64,000 bases of DNA from Elusimicrobiota bacterium. GTDB lineage: Bacteria; Elusimicrobiota; Elusimicrobia; Elusimicrobiales; UBA9959. This document shows positions 10,321 to 18,420 of this stretch, piece after piece (position 1 is the first letter of the stretch; every line of letters starts with the position of its first letter). The notes beneath the pieces are model-generated. The model saw only the letters and a list, made by a program, of their open reading frames with translations. It was not told the DNA's origin and searched no databases. Location of the stretch: contig JAAYVI010000029.1 of the NCBI GenBank assembly GCA_012517235.1, positions 17,831-81,830 on the forward strand, in the 5' to 3' direction. The position numbers and the translations under genes were made by a program.

Positions 10321-11127
10321 TCAAAAAATAAATCCGATAGATAAACCGATTTTAGAGTATTTAACATCAAAGTTGTAATCTAAAACTTTATAAGAACCAT
10401 TATTAACGGAATATAAAAATTCAAATAAAATATTTTGAGACTGAAATCCTATACCCGCTCCATAGTATAATCCACCGCTTAGATCACCAATCAACTTATA
10501 ATCATCGTCACCCATAAAAAAATTATAACCAAGATGTCCTAAAAAGTATCCCGATAAATCATTTTCATTTCCTAAAGGCATTTTTAGAAAAGCATATAAA
10601 GGAACAAAGTTAAAATCACCTTCGCTGTCTTTTATTGATCTGGGGAATTGATATGTCACTCCAATGCCTAATTTATTGCGCATATCAGATGGAAACATAA
10701 ATTCAAATGAAAATGAGAATGCCGTATTTATATCGGCGGAATTGCTTAATCCTTCTCCAGATATTTTTTGTTTTCCCCCCATATCTATAGTCATTTTAAG
10801 GAAACTTTGATCTTTAGCTTTTTTATACTCGTTTTCAATTTTTTTTGAATCATATTCGGGTGAGGAAAGTGAATGTGGAATAGTTTGTTTAAATATTTTT
10901 ATTTCTTGCGGAATTTCTTCAAATTTTACATAATGTGTATTTTCCCAGGGTATTTGATACACTTTACCGTCTGCAGTTTTAATTCTGTAATATTCATTCG
11001 TTTTTATTTCAATAAATTGTCCTTGCAAGACTTCCCCCGTATCCTTCTTTACAATTTCATCTGCAAATAAAATATTCCCACATAAAAACATTATTAAAGG
11101 AGTTAGTTTTAATAAATTTTTTTTCAT
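10321..11127 (-). CDS. exported beta-barrel-like hypothetical protein
   Basis: Signal peptide MKKNLLKLTPLIMFLCGNILFA; C-terminal alternating aromatic strands ending ...IGLSIGFIF. Confidence 0.55.
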   Translation of the reverse strand: MKKNLLKLTPLIMFLCGNILFADEIVKKDTGEVLQGQFIEIKTNEYYRIKTADGKVYQIPWENTHYVKFEEIPQEIKIFKQTIPHSLSSPEYDSKKIENEYKKAKDQSFLKMTIDMGGKQKISGEGLSNSADINTAFSFSFEFMFPSDMRNKLGIGVTYQFPRSIKDSEGDFNFVPLYAFLKMPLGNENDLSGYFLGHLGYNFFMGDDDYKLIGDLSGGLYYGAGIGFQSQNILFEFLYSVNNGSYKVLDYNFDVKYSKIGLSIGFIF

Positions 11128-11318
11128 TTTTTCTCCAAAACTTATTAAAATAATAGCCTTAGAATAGCTTAAATTATTTCACTTTGTATTTCAAGTGTTC
11201 TTGTTTTAATTTTTTTTCTTTTTATTAAGTAAATCAAAACAGATAAAACACTTATATTAACTAAATTATCAAAATCAAGCTTACTTGTAATCTGTGAGTT
11301 AAATAAGTATTAGTTTTT

Positions 11319-12120
11319 AAAAGCAGGCGAAGGAAATCGCATGCATAATTTTCCCATTTGCCGTTTAGCTTGCTTGCTATTCTCGCCGCTAAAAAACCAT
11401 GACAGCTCGTAGCTTTCGGCAATTTCTCGCCGTCCCGATTGGGAAACCAGTCCCGTCGGTTTCCCCCGATAAATCGGGCCCCCCTTCCGCTACGGCCCGT
11501 CTTCAAAACCGCCGAAAGCTTTTATACATAAAGACTTTCTTTCATATATCTCGTATTATGTTTTAGGCTTAAAAACGCAAGCTTGCTTTTTTGCCAATCG
11601 TCCATTCTTCTAATCGTCTAATCTTCTTTTTTTGCTATACGTCCACACATCTAATCTTCTACGCCTCTGTTTTGCTACGCATCTATACATCTATTTTGCC
11701 GAGCAGTCGGCTTTACTTTTCTATGATAAGTGATTGAGCAGGTCTAAAAGCGGGCGAAGGGAATCGCATGCACAACTCTCACGCTCGCCGCCGCTCGCGT
11801 TCGGTCGCGCAGTCCCGCCTCGCGGTCTTCGCGTGCTCGCTCGACAACGCTGCGGCTTTCGATTCCCAACATAAAGCCGAGCAGTCGGCTTTATTTCTTA
11901 GCTAAAAGATTGAGCAAGTCTAAAAGCGGGCGAAGGGAATCGCATGCACAACTCTCACGCTCGCCGCCGCTTGCGTTCGGTCGCGCAGTCCCGCCTCGCG
12001 GTCTTCGCGTGCTCGCTCGACAACGCTGCGGCTTTCGATTCCCAACATAAAGCCGAGCAGTCGGCTTTACTTTTCTATGATAAGTGATTGAACAAGTCTA
12101 AAAGCGGGCGAAGGGAATCG
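11319..12120. repeat. tandem array of about 177-bp units each carrying the 3' end of tRNA-Gly, plus one degenerate outlying copy
   Basis: aaaagcgggcgaagggaatcg at 11746-11766, 11922-11942 and 12100-12120 (the last is the real tRNA); degenerate aaaagcaggcgaaggaaatcg at 11319-11339. Confidence 0.85.
11411..11520 (-). repeat. 110-bp dispersed structured repeat, copy 1 (inverted relative to copy 2)
   Basis: Terminal inverted repeat AGCTTTCGGC...GCCGAAAGCT; by eye about 4 mismatches over 110 bp to the reverse complement of 59297-59406. Confidence 0.9.
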
Positions 12121-12173
12121 AACCCTCGTCTCAACCTTGGCAAGGTCGCGTTCTACCATTGAACCACGCCCGC
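12103..12173 (-). tRNA. tRNA-Gly (anticodon GCC)
   Basis: Reverse complement GCGGGCGTGGTTCAATGGTAGAACGCGACCTTGCCAAGGTTGAGACGAGGGTTCGATTCCCTTCGCCCGCT folds as a cloverleaf with TTGCCAA anticodon loop. Confidence 0.95.
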
Positions 12174-12201
12174 GGTAGGATATTTCTATTCTAACAAAAA
12201 A

Positions 12202-12226
12202 AAACCGCGATTTCAATCGCGGTTTT
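12202..12226. terminator. bidirectional Rho-independent-type terminator
   Basis: AACCGCGATT-tc-AATCGCGGTTTTT hairpin flanked by A- and T-tracts. Confidence 0.75.
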
Positions 12227-12245
12227 TAAATGTTATCGTCTTAAG

Positions 12246-12827
12246 TTATTTTCCGTATGTTTTCCCTATGTCAAGAAGTATAAAACTCGCATAATGCGTA
12301 GGCGTGTAATAAACGTATGTGCCTCCGCCTATTACTATTCTTTCGGGACCCCTCTCGCTTAAAGAAGGCAAGGCCGTATATTGAGTTTCTCCTATGTAAA
12401 ACTGCTGTTGAGAATCTTTCGGAAGTATTAACGTATACTCTCTGTAATATCCGTTTTCTTTGGGAGGAAGTTTTCCTTCTTTATTTTTGAAAATTTGTCC
12501 GTCTTCTTTGTAAGGAAGCTGTTCGCATTTTGCAATTTTGGAAATCAAATCCAATATGGCGTTGACTCTTCTCTGGTCGCTTATGATAGGAGTAAGAGAT
12601 TTTCCGGGATAAATATTTTCATTGGGATACTTGCAAGTTTCCCTTGTTACTTCATTATCCGTGCCAAGCTGAGGCAAAGGGATATCTATTTGAATTTTAA
12701 GGTTTTCGCTAATTTGAGATAATTGTTTTAAGGAAGAATTTTCAAATTTTTTGTCTTTTTCCTGAGAAAAAGAAGAAGATGAAAAATAAAAAAGCACAGA
12801 GAGAAGAAGGTAAGTTTTTCTTTTCAT
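12246..12827 (-). CDS. exported hypothetical protein
   Basis: Signal peptide MKRKTYLLLSVLFYFSSSSFSQ; no recognised domain. Confidence 0.6.
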   Translation of the reverse strand: MKRKTYLLLSVLFYFSSSSFSQEKDKKFENSSLKQLSQISENLKIQIDIPLPQLGTDNEVTRETCKYPNENIYPGKSLTPIISDQRRVNAILDLISKIAKCEQLPYKEDGQIFKNKEGKLPPKENGYYREYTLILPKDSQQQFYIGETQYTALPSLSERGPERIVIGGGTYVYYTPTHYASFILLDIGKTYGK

Positions 12828-12931
12828 AATACAAATTATGCTGGAAAAAATATTTAATAATAAGGGTCTAAAGTCCTATCCTTATATGGGTCTTTGGTTA
12901 TAATTATAAGTTGATATTAATCAAACTCATA

Positions 12932-12960
12932 TTGATTTTTCAAGTGGAATATATTATAAT
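12932..12960 (+). promoter_or_regulatory. candidate sigma70-type promoter for the Hxs/radical SAM cluster
   Basis: TTGATT (12932-12937), 17-bp spacer, TATAAT (12955-12960), 44 bp upstream of the ATG at 13005. Confidence 0.5.
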
Positions 12961-13004
12961 TATTATAGTCCTTTTTCTGTTTGACTAAGGCAGAGGGGGA
13001 ATTT

Positions 13005-13745
13005 ATGAAAGCTAAAAAAATCATATTTTGGTCTTATTTGATAGGCTCAATATTTCTTGTTTCCAATATAATAGACTCCGAAACTCTTACTATTACTACT
13101 TATTATCCCGCTCCGTATGGCGGTTATGTCAGAATGCTTACCACGGATACTACTCTGCTTGCTAGAGACGGAGGAAATGTCGGAGTGGGCACAGCGGCTC
13201 CTAGCGAAAAACTTCATTTGGCAACCGGCAACCTTTTGGTGTCGGCGGGAAATGCTACGTTAAATAGCGGCGTTCTGGCCGTCAATGCTCCAAACGGTTC
13301 CGTTGCTAACTTTAATGACGGAACCGGCCCTTGCTGTTCTAACTATTATACCGTTTCAATAAACGAAGGAAGAGGCCAAAGGCCTACCTTGCAGTTTCAC
13401 GATGCCGGTCAAGCCGAAGGCCAGATAATATTACAGCCGGACATAGGCGGCGGACAAAGAGGGTTTAGATTCCAAAGCGTTCAAACATCTATGGGCGGAC
13501 GATTTACCGGAAATGTTTATATAGAAGGTACTTTAATGGGTATGTGCAGTATTATTTATTACGGGACGGGAGGAGCCGTGGGATGTCCGGCAGGTACCAC
13601 GGTTATGGGTTACTTCGGCGACGGTACCACTAGGCTTACGGGTTATTTAAATAATGGCGGAGATATAAATCAAGCTTCCAGTTGGAGGCCGCTTAGAACA
13701 GGCGGAGAATGGGCGGGTTGGATGTATTGCTGCAGAATACAGTAA
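13005..13745 (+). CDS. exported protein with TYYPAPYG segment and tail-fibre-like VGVGTAAPSEKLHL motif
   Basis: ATG at 13005 preceded by agaggggga RBS; hydrophobic N-terminus; TITTYYPAPYGGYVRML...NVGVGTAAPSEKLHL. Confidence 0.65.
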   Translation: MKAKKIIFWSYLIGSIFLVSNIIDSETLTITTYYPAPYGGYVRMLTTDTTLLARDGGNVGVGTAAPSEKLHLATGNLLVSAGNATLNSGVLAVNAPNGSVANFNDGTGPCCSNYYTVSINEGRGQRPTLQFHDAGQAEGQIILQPDIGGGQRGFRFQSVQTSMGGRFTGNVYIEGTLMGMCSIIYYGTGGAVGCPAGTTVMGYFGDGTTRLTGYLNNGGDINQASSWRPLRTGGEWAGWMYCCRIQ

Positions 13746-13754
13746 GGAGGAAAT

Positions 13755-14189
13755 TTGGAAAAAATAAAAGTATCTCTAAACAAATATTCTTTGCCGCAAA
13801 TAAGGTATGCCGCTTATGTTTTTACTAAGGATTTTTATGCCGAAATAAAAAAGAATAAAGATTTATGCGAAATAATGTTTTCGCCTAAGAATTCGGGCAA
13901 AAAAGTTTCTGTTAAAAGAAAATTTTTAACGGAACTTGAGGATGAAAAATTCAGGAGCGAGCTTTTTGACGCCAATAGGGAATTAAGAGAATATCTGATA
14001 AAAAGCGCTTTGGTTTATAAACCGGCGGATACCGTTAAGGAACCGGACGGATTAACCGAAGAAGAAGAAAAAGAACTGGATAAAATAATAGCGGAAGTCG
14101 AAGCTGAATTAAAGAAAGAAAAAGAGGATCCTTTGGAAATAAAAAAGACATGGGAAGAAAAATATGGCGGTAAAAATAAAAGAAAATAA
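13755..14189 (+). CDS. HxsD-like His-Xaa-Ser system protein (divergent, with acidic/basic tail)
   Basis: LNKYSLPQIRYAAYVFTKDFYAEI and FRSELFDANRELREYLIKSAL match the layout of the HxsD-like protein at 15612; next to hxsB-like gene; TTG start. Confidence 0.5.
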   Translation: MEKIKVSLNKYSLPQIRYAAYVFTKDFYAEIKKNKDLCEIMFSPKNSGKKVSVKRKFLTELEDEKFRSELFDANRELREYLIKSALVYKPADTVKEPDGLTEEEEKELDKIIAEVEAELKKEKEDPLEIKKTWEEKYGGKNKRK

Positions 14190-15615
14190 AAAGCTCGATA
14201 AAACTTCTTTCAATTTTAGAAAGATAAACGGCGGGGTAGTATTAAGCAACGATTTCGGCTGTCATTGCGTATTAAGCGAAAAAGATTTTGAAAAAATACT
14301 GAAAGGTAAAAAAATACCTTCTTACTTGGAAGAAAGACTTTCGGAAGCTGGTTTTATTTCTAAAAAAATGGATTTTGATAAGCTTTTTTCCGGCTGGCAA
14401 AAAAAGAACTCTTTTTTATATACCGGCCCTGGTTTAAATATATTCGTTCTTACTTTAAGGTGTAATCATAAATGTCTTTATTGCCAAAGCGGCGCTTTGA
14501 GTCAAAACGGAAAAAAATCCGACATGTCATGGCAAACCGCCAAAAAATCCGTAGATATGGCTTTTTCTTCTCCCAATCCCAATATATCGATAGAATTTCA
14601 AGGAGGAGAGCCTTTGGCCAACTGGCCGGTATTGGAGAAAACGGTTAAGTATGCCAGAAAAAAACAGAAGGATTCAAAAAAGAACTTATTTATAGCCCTG
14701 GTTTCAAATTTAAGCTTGATGGATGAAAAAAAAGCCGAATTTTTGCTGAAAAATGAAATTTCCATATGTACTTCTCTTGACGGACCTTCTTTTATACATA
14801 ATAAAAACCGCCCTTTTTCTTTAGGAAACTCTCACTCGCTTACTGTCAAATGGATAAAGTATTTTATGAAAAGGCATGACGAGCAAAAAGATTTGTCTTA
14901 TAGGATTTTTAAGCCCAGCGCTTTATTGACTGTATCTAAAAATTCTTTGGGATTTCATAAAGAAATAATAGACGAATATGTTTCTTTGGGTCTTGAAAGT
15001 ATTTTTTTTAGGCCTCTCTCTCCGATAGGATATGCGGCAAAATATTGGGATAAGATAGGTTATAATTCGAAAGAGTTTTTATCTTTTTACAGAAAAGGTC
15101 TCGAATATATAATATCGCTCAATTTAAAGGGTAAAAAGATATCCGAAAAAACGGCTCAAATGCTTTTGACTAAAATTTTTGATTTTAAGGATCCGGGATT
15201 TCTGGATTTAAGATGTCCCTGCGGGGCTTCGGTCGGGCAGATAGCTTATAACTGGGACGGTTCGATTTATACCTGCGACGAAGGAAGAATGATAGGTTGG
15301 GAAGGAGACGATTTTTTTAAGGCGGGAGATATAAACAAGTCTTCGTATAAAGACATAATAAACAGCTCCGCTACAAAAGGATGTATGGTAACTTCCAATT
15401 TGGAAAATCAGCCGATGTGTTTTAGATGCGCCTATAAACCGTGGTGCGGAGTCTGTCCCGCCGTCAATTATGAGGCTCAAAAAACTCCTTGGGGAAATAT
15501 AATTTCTTCTCAGCGTTGCGAAATATTTATGGGAATATTCGATATTTTGTTCGAGCTTTTAGGCAAAAAGAGAGAGTCTGAAGTCCTTAAAAGCTGGATA
15601 TCGGAGGATAAATGA
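14164..15615 (+). CDS. hxsB: His-Xaa-Ser system radical SAM/SPASM maturase HxsB-like
   Basis: LRCNHKCLYCQ (CxxxCxxC), EFQGGEPL, SPASM Cys set CPCGASVGQ...IYTCDEGR...CFRCAYKPWCGVCP; HxsA-like repeat peptide encoded nearby. Confidence 0.8.
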   Translation: MAVKIKENKKLDKTSFNFRKINGGVVLSNDFGCHCVLSEKDFEKILKGKKIPSYLEERLSEAGFISKKMDFDKLFSGWQKKNSFLYTGPGLNIFVLTLRCNHKCLYCQSGALSQNGKKSDMSWQTAKKSVDMAFSSPNPNISIEFQGGEPLANWPVLEKTVKYARKKQKDSKKNLFIALVSNLSLMDEKKAEFLLKNEISICTSLDGPSFIHNKNRPFSLGNSHSLTVKWIKYFMKRHDEQKDLSYRIFKPSALLTVSKNSLGFHKEIIDEYVSLGLESIFFRPLSPIGYAAKYWDKIGYNSKEFLSFYRKGLEYIISLNLKGKKISEKTAQMLLTKIFDFKDPGFLDLRCPCGASVGQIAYNWDGSIYTCDEGRMIGWEGDDFFKAGDINKSSYKDIINSSATKGCMVTSNLENQPMCFRCAYKPWCGVCPAVNYEAQKTPWGNIISSQRCEIFMGIFDILFELLGKKRESEVLKSWISEDK

Positions 15616-15887
15616 AGTTTAAAAGCAAAGCCGATACCTCGGTTTATTCCTTGGAAGCTCTTAAATTGGCTTCTTACATACTTGACGAATGGCAGTTTAA
15701 AATATCGACTTTCGGAGAGATAGAGGTAGACGGAGAGAATCCGGAAAAAGGATTTAAGGAATTGTTAAACGAAGCTTTGAATCAGCAATGCCGTATAGAT
15801 TTGGCTTCTAAAAATTCCAAAATAGCAAATATAATAATAACCAAAGCGGTTCTATCTGCTTTAGGCGAAAAGGAGGCGAATAAATGA
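15612..15887 (+). CDS. hxsD: HxsD-like His-Xaa-Ser system protein
   Basis: 91 aa; DTSVYSLEALKLASYIL and FKELLNEALNQQCRIDLASKNSKIANIIITKAVL; 4-bp overlap with hxsB-like gene. Confidence 0.6.
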   Translation: MKFKSKADTSVYSLEALKLASYILDEWQFKISTFGEIEVDGENPEKGFKELLNEALNQQCRIDLASKNSKIANIIITKAVLSALGEKEANK

Positions 15888-16936
15888 AGAAAAATCTCAT
15901 TATAGCCGCCGTGGTGTTAATGGGCATAGCTTTAATATATAAATATTCTTCCAAACCGAAAACTATTTCTGCGCCGGGAATTCCTTTGCCGGTTCAGAAC
16001 GAAGATGTGGGAGCATCTTTGCCGGCGGATGCCAAAAAGGTTATTTCCGAATCCGAAACCGATATAGTCGGTTCTTGTTCTAAAAATATAGCTTCAATAT
16101 TGGAGGATTTCGGTAAAATTTGGGACGTGGCTCCGGCCAAAGATAAAAAAGTGCCTTTGATAAATCAGGAAGATAGTTTGAAAATATCGGAAATGCTTGC
16201 TTCTTACGAATCATGCTCGGCATTGTCTTTAGGCGATAGAGATAAATGCGAATCTTTGCCTTCAAAATACGGTGTGGGGGGAAGACTCCTTTTTCCGAGG
16301 GAACTTTGCAAATACAAATACGATAATATAGCTTTAGCCGCATATTCAGCCGGTAAATATGAAAAAAAAGAAGTTTGTTCGGATTTTTTGTATTCTCATA
16401 ATATAGAAGGAGTTAGTGTAGAAGATTTTTGTCAAGCGCTTAAAAAAGGATTCCCTTCTGTTTGCGAAGAAATGAAAGGTAAAGTGGATAAAGATATACT
16501 AAAAGGATGTTATTTTATTTTCCCCAAAAATATAAGTTCTTGCGGAAAAGAAGCAGACTGCGCCGATTCTTATTCGGCTTATGAAGCTTTCTCTTCCGGA
16601 AAATCGGAAAAATGCTTATCTAAAGAAAGCTGTTCCGCTTTGACGAACAAATCGGAATCGTTTTGTTCTCCTCTAAAAGAAAAACTTTTAAATTTTTATT
16701 GCGAAGCTTATTCCAAAGGTCTTAAAAAAGCCGAAGAAGACGCAAAGAAAATGGAAGAAATGGAAAAAGCGAAAATAGCCGACATAGAAAAACAAAAAGC
16801 TTATGAAGAGAGAAAAAGGAAAGACGCGGAAAAAGCGGAACAAGAAAAAATAAAGGAAAAACTTAAAAGGGCCCAGGAAGATGCCGATAAGGAAATAAAA
16901 AAGTTACTTGAAAAAAGACCCGGGTCGGGAGAATAA
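15884..16936 (+). CDS. exported/membrane-anchored Cys-rich protein with C-terminal coiled coil
   Basis: N-terminal TM LIIAAVVLMGIALIYKYSS; about 14 Cys in the middle region; Lys/Glu-rich C-terminus; between hxsD-like and hxsA-like genes. Confidence 0.6.
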   Translation: MKKNLIIAAVVLMGIALIYKYSSKPKTISAPGIPLPVQNEDVGASLPADAKKVISESETDIVGSCSKNIASILEDFGKIWDVAPAKDKKVPLINQEDSLKISEMLASYESCSALSLGDRDKCESLPSKYGVGGRLLFPRELCKYKYDNIALAAYSAGKYEKKEVCSDFLYSHNIEGVSVEDFCQALKKGFPSVCEEMKGKVDKDILKGCYFIFPKNISSCGKEADCADSYSAYEAFSSGKSEKCLSKESCSALTNKSESFCSPLKEKLLNFYCEAYSKGLKKAEEDAKKMEEMEKAKIADIEKQKAYEERKRKDAEKAEQEKIKEKLKRAQEDADKEIKKLLEKRPGSGE

Positions 16937-16938
16937 TT

Positions 16939-17316
16939 ATGAAGAAGATGAAAAAAGACATAAAAAAATTTCTTACCAGCGAAGAAGGAAAAATGTTAGA
17001 CAGCGATGTGGTAAAAGCCGGTCTTACATTAGGCATACTCGGTGCGGGACTCGTAGAGGAACTCAATGCGCAGACACATTTGGTTCATACCAATTACTTT
17101 GCAAATCCGGCCACTCACGGCTGGTCGGGACATTTAAGCCATCAAAGCCACGGTTCGCATGCTTCCCACGGCTCTCACGGCTCTCATGCTTCTCACGGTT
17201 CCCACGGCTCTCACGGCTCCCACGGTTCGCATTCTTCCCACGGCTCTCACGGCTCTCACGGTTCTCACGGTTCTCACGGTTCTCACGGCTCGCATTCGAG
17301 AGGCGGATGGTGTTAA
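16939..17316 (+). CDS. hxsA: His-Xaa-Ser repeat peptide, HxsA-like (candidate RiPP precursor)
   Basis: 125 aa; leader MKKMKKDIKKFLTSEEGKMLDSD..., then 18 consecutive H-x-S units (17131-17292), ends HSRGGWC. Confidence 0.88.
   Translation: MKKMKKDIKKFLTSEEGKMLDSDVVKAGLTLGILGAGLVEELNAQTHLVHTNYFANPATHGWSGHLSHQSHGSHASHGSHGSHASHGSHGSHGSHGSHSSHGSHGSHGSHGSHGSHGSHSRGGWC
17131..17292 (+). repeat. 9-bp codon-repeat tract encoding (H-x-S)18
   Basis: Direct reading: HLS HQS HGS HAS HGS HGS HAS HGSx4 HSS HGSx6. Confidence 0.97.
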
Positions 17317-17323
17317 AATCTTT

Positions 17324-17345
17324 GGGGCGCATATATATGCGCCCC
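17324..17345 (+). promoter_or_regulatory. perfect palindromic hairpin between hxsA-like gene and next radical SAM gene
   Basis: GGGGCGCATATATATGCGCCCC, 7 nt after the hxsA stop and 7 nt before the next ATG; no U-tract follows. Confidence 0.7.
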
Positions 17346-17352
17346 GACTTTA

Positions 17353-18420
17353 ATGTGCGAAATAAAGAAAATCAAGCTTGCTCTTACTTCTTCGTGTACA
17401 TTGGCATGCAACCATTGTAAAATAGAAAAAAATAAAGATATTACTCTGGATTTTGATAAAGCAAAATCGGGAATAGATATTTTATTTAATTCTCCAGGAA
17501 AATATAAACGCTTGGAAATTTACGGCGGAGAGCCGTTTTTAAAATTTGATCTGATGAAAAAAATAGTTTCTTATGCTAAGAAAAGAATCGCTGTTAAAAA
17601 AAAGAAACTTTCGATTTCGGTCGCCACAAACGCAACTTTATTGGACAATGATAAAATTTCATGGATTAAAGACAATCATATTAACGTTTCCGTAAGTTTT
17701 TCAGGAAGCGAAGAAAGCCATAATTACAATAGAATGTATTCAAACGGACGAGGAAGTTTCTCTTCGGTATCTAAAAAAATAGATTTTCTTATAAAAAATA
17801 TAAATAGCGATTATCTGGTATGTCTTTACTGCGTAGACGGATCATTTGCGGATTCTATGAGAGAAGATTTCAAAAAAATAATATCCAAAGGATTTAAAAT
17901 AATAAACGTAGAATGTGTTTCGGGAAGAGGATGGGGCAAAAAAAATTACGAAGAATTTAAGGATGGAATGAATTTTATTTTGAATATCATAGATAAAGAA
18001 ATGAAAAATGGAAATTTTATTTTTTTGGAACCTTTCATGGAAATGCTTTACGATAGGAAATCTTGGGATTATAATTGTCCTAAGTATAGAGATCTGGAAA
18101 TGTATCCCGACGGAAATTTGGGTTTTTATCCTTTTGCTTTTATCAAATACTCGAAAGTTTTTAGAAAAATATCCATAGGTAATTGGAAAAACGGATTAAT
18201 AAAAAAATATAAAAACTGTTTTTTAGGATGTGAAAAGTGTAATGACTGCGTGAGAGATTATTATATTTTGCCTGGCCTTTCCGACGGATCTTTTGCTTAT
18301 GAAATAAGAAGCGCTTTAATAAAAAAATTTTTTTATAAAATTCTAAAAAATAAAAAAGAAAAAAACATTTCCGCATATCTTGAAAAGCTCAAAGTTATTT
18401 TTAATAAAACTTATGAATGA
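17353..18420 (+). CDS. radical SAM protein
   Basis: SSCTLACNHCKI (CxxxCxxC), EIYGGEPFLKFD; C-terminal CFLGCEKCNDC. Confidence 0.85.
   Translation: MCEIKKIKLALTSSCTLACNHCKIEKNKDITLDFDKAKSGIDILFNSPGKYKRLEIYGGEPFLKFDLMKKIVSYAKKRIAVKKKKLSISVATNATLLDNDKISWIKDNHINVSVSFSGSEESHNYNRMYSNGRGSFSSVSKKIDFLIKNINSDYLVCLYCVDGSFADSMREDFKKIISKGFKIINVECVSGRGWGKKNYEEFKDGMNFILNIIDKEMKNGNFIFLEPFMEMLYDRKSWDYNCPKYRDLEMYPDGNLGFYPFAFIKYSKVFRKISIGNWKNGLIKKYKNCFLGCEKCNDCVRDYYILPGLSDGSFAYEIRSALIKKFFYKILKNKKEKNISAYLEKLKVIFNKTYE

Noticed and set aside
11261-11506. ORFs MKTGRSGRGARFIGGNRRDWFPNRD... (11261-11506 -, 59311-59496 +) as a conserved small protein
   Set aside because: Both lie inside the 110-bp structured repeat; only 4 differences, 2 of them non-synonymous, so no coding constraint can be shown, and termini diverge.
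16939-17130. Prepilin-type cleavage site in the HxsA leader (GAGLVEE)
   Set aside because: The hydrophobic stretch precedes rather than follows the Gly, opposite to class III signal peptides.
17131-17292. Reading the 9-bp repeats as a CRISPR or microsatellite array
   Set aside because: No unique spacers; the unit is a codon repeat inside an ORF with Hxs-type neighbours.
16908-17420. Overlapping ORFs 16908-17420 (+), 17159-17353 (+) and 17063-17332 (-) with repetitive Leu/Thr/Arg/Ser proteins
   Set aside because: They are alternate-frame readings of the 9-bp hxsA repeat; a tandem repeat with length divisible by 3 keeps all frames open.
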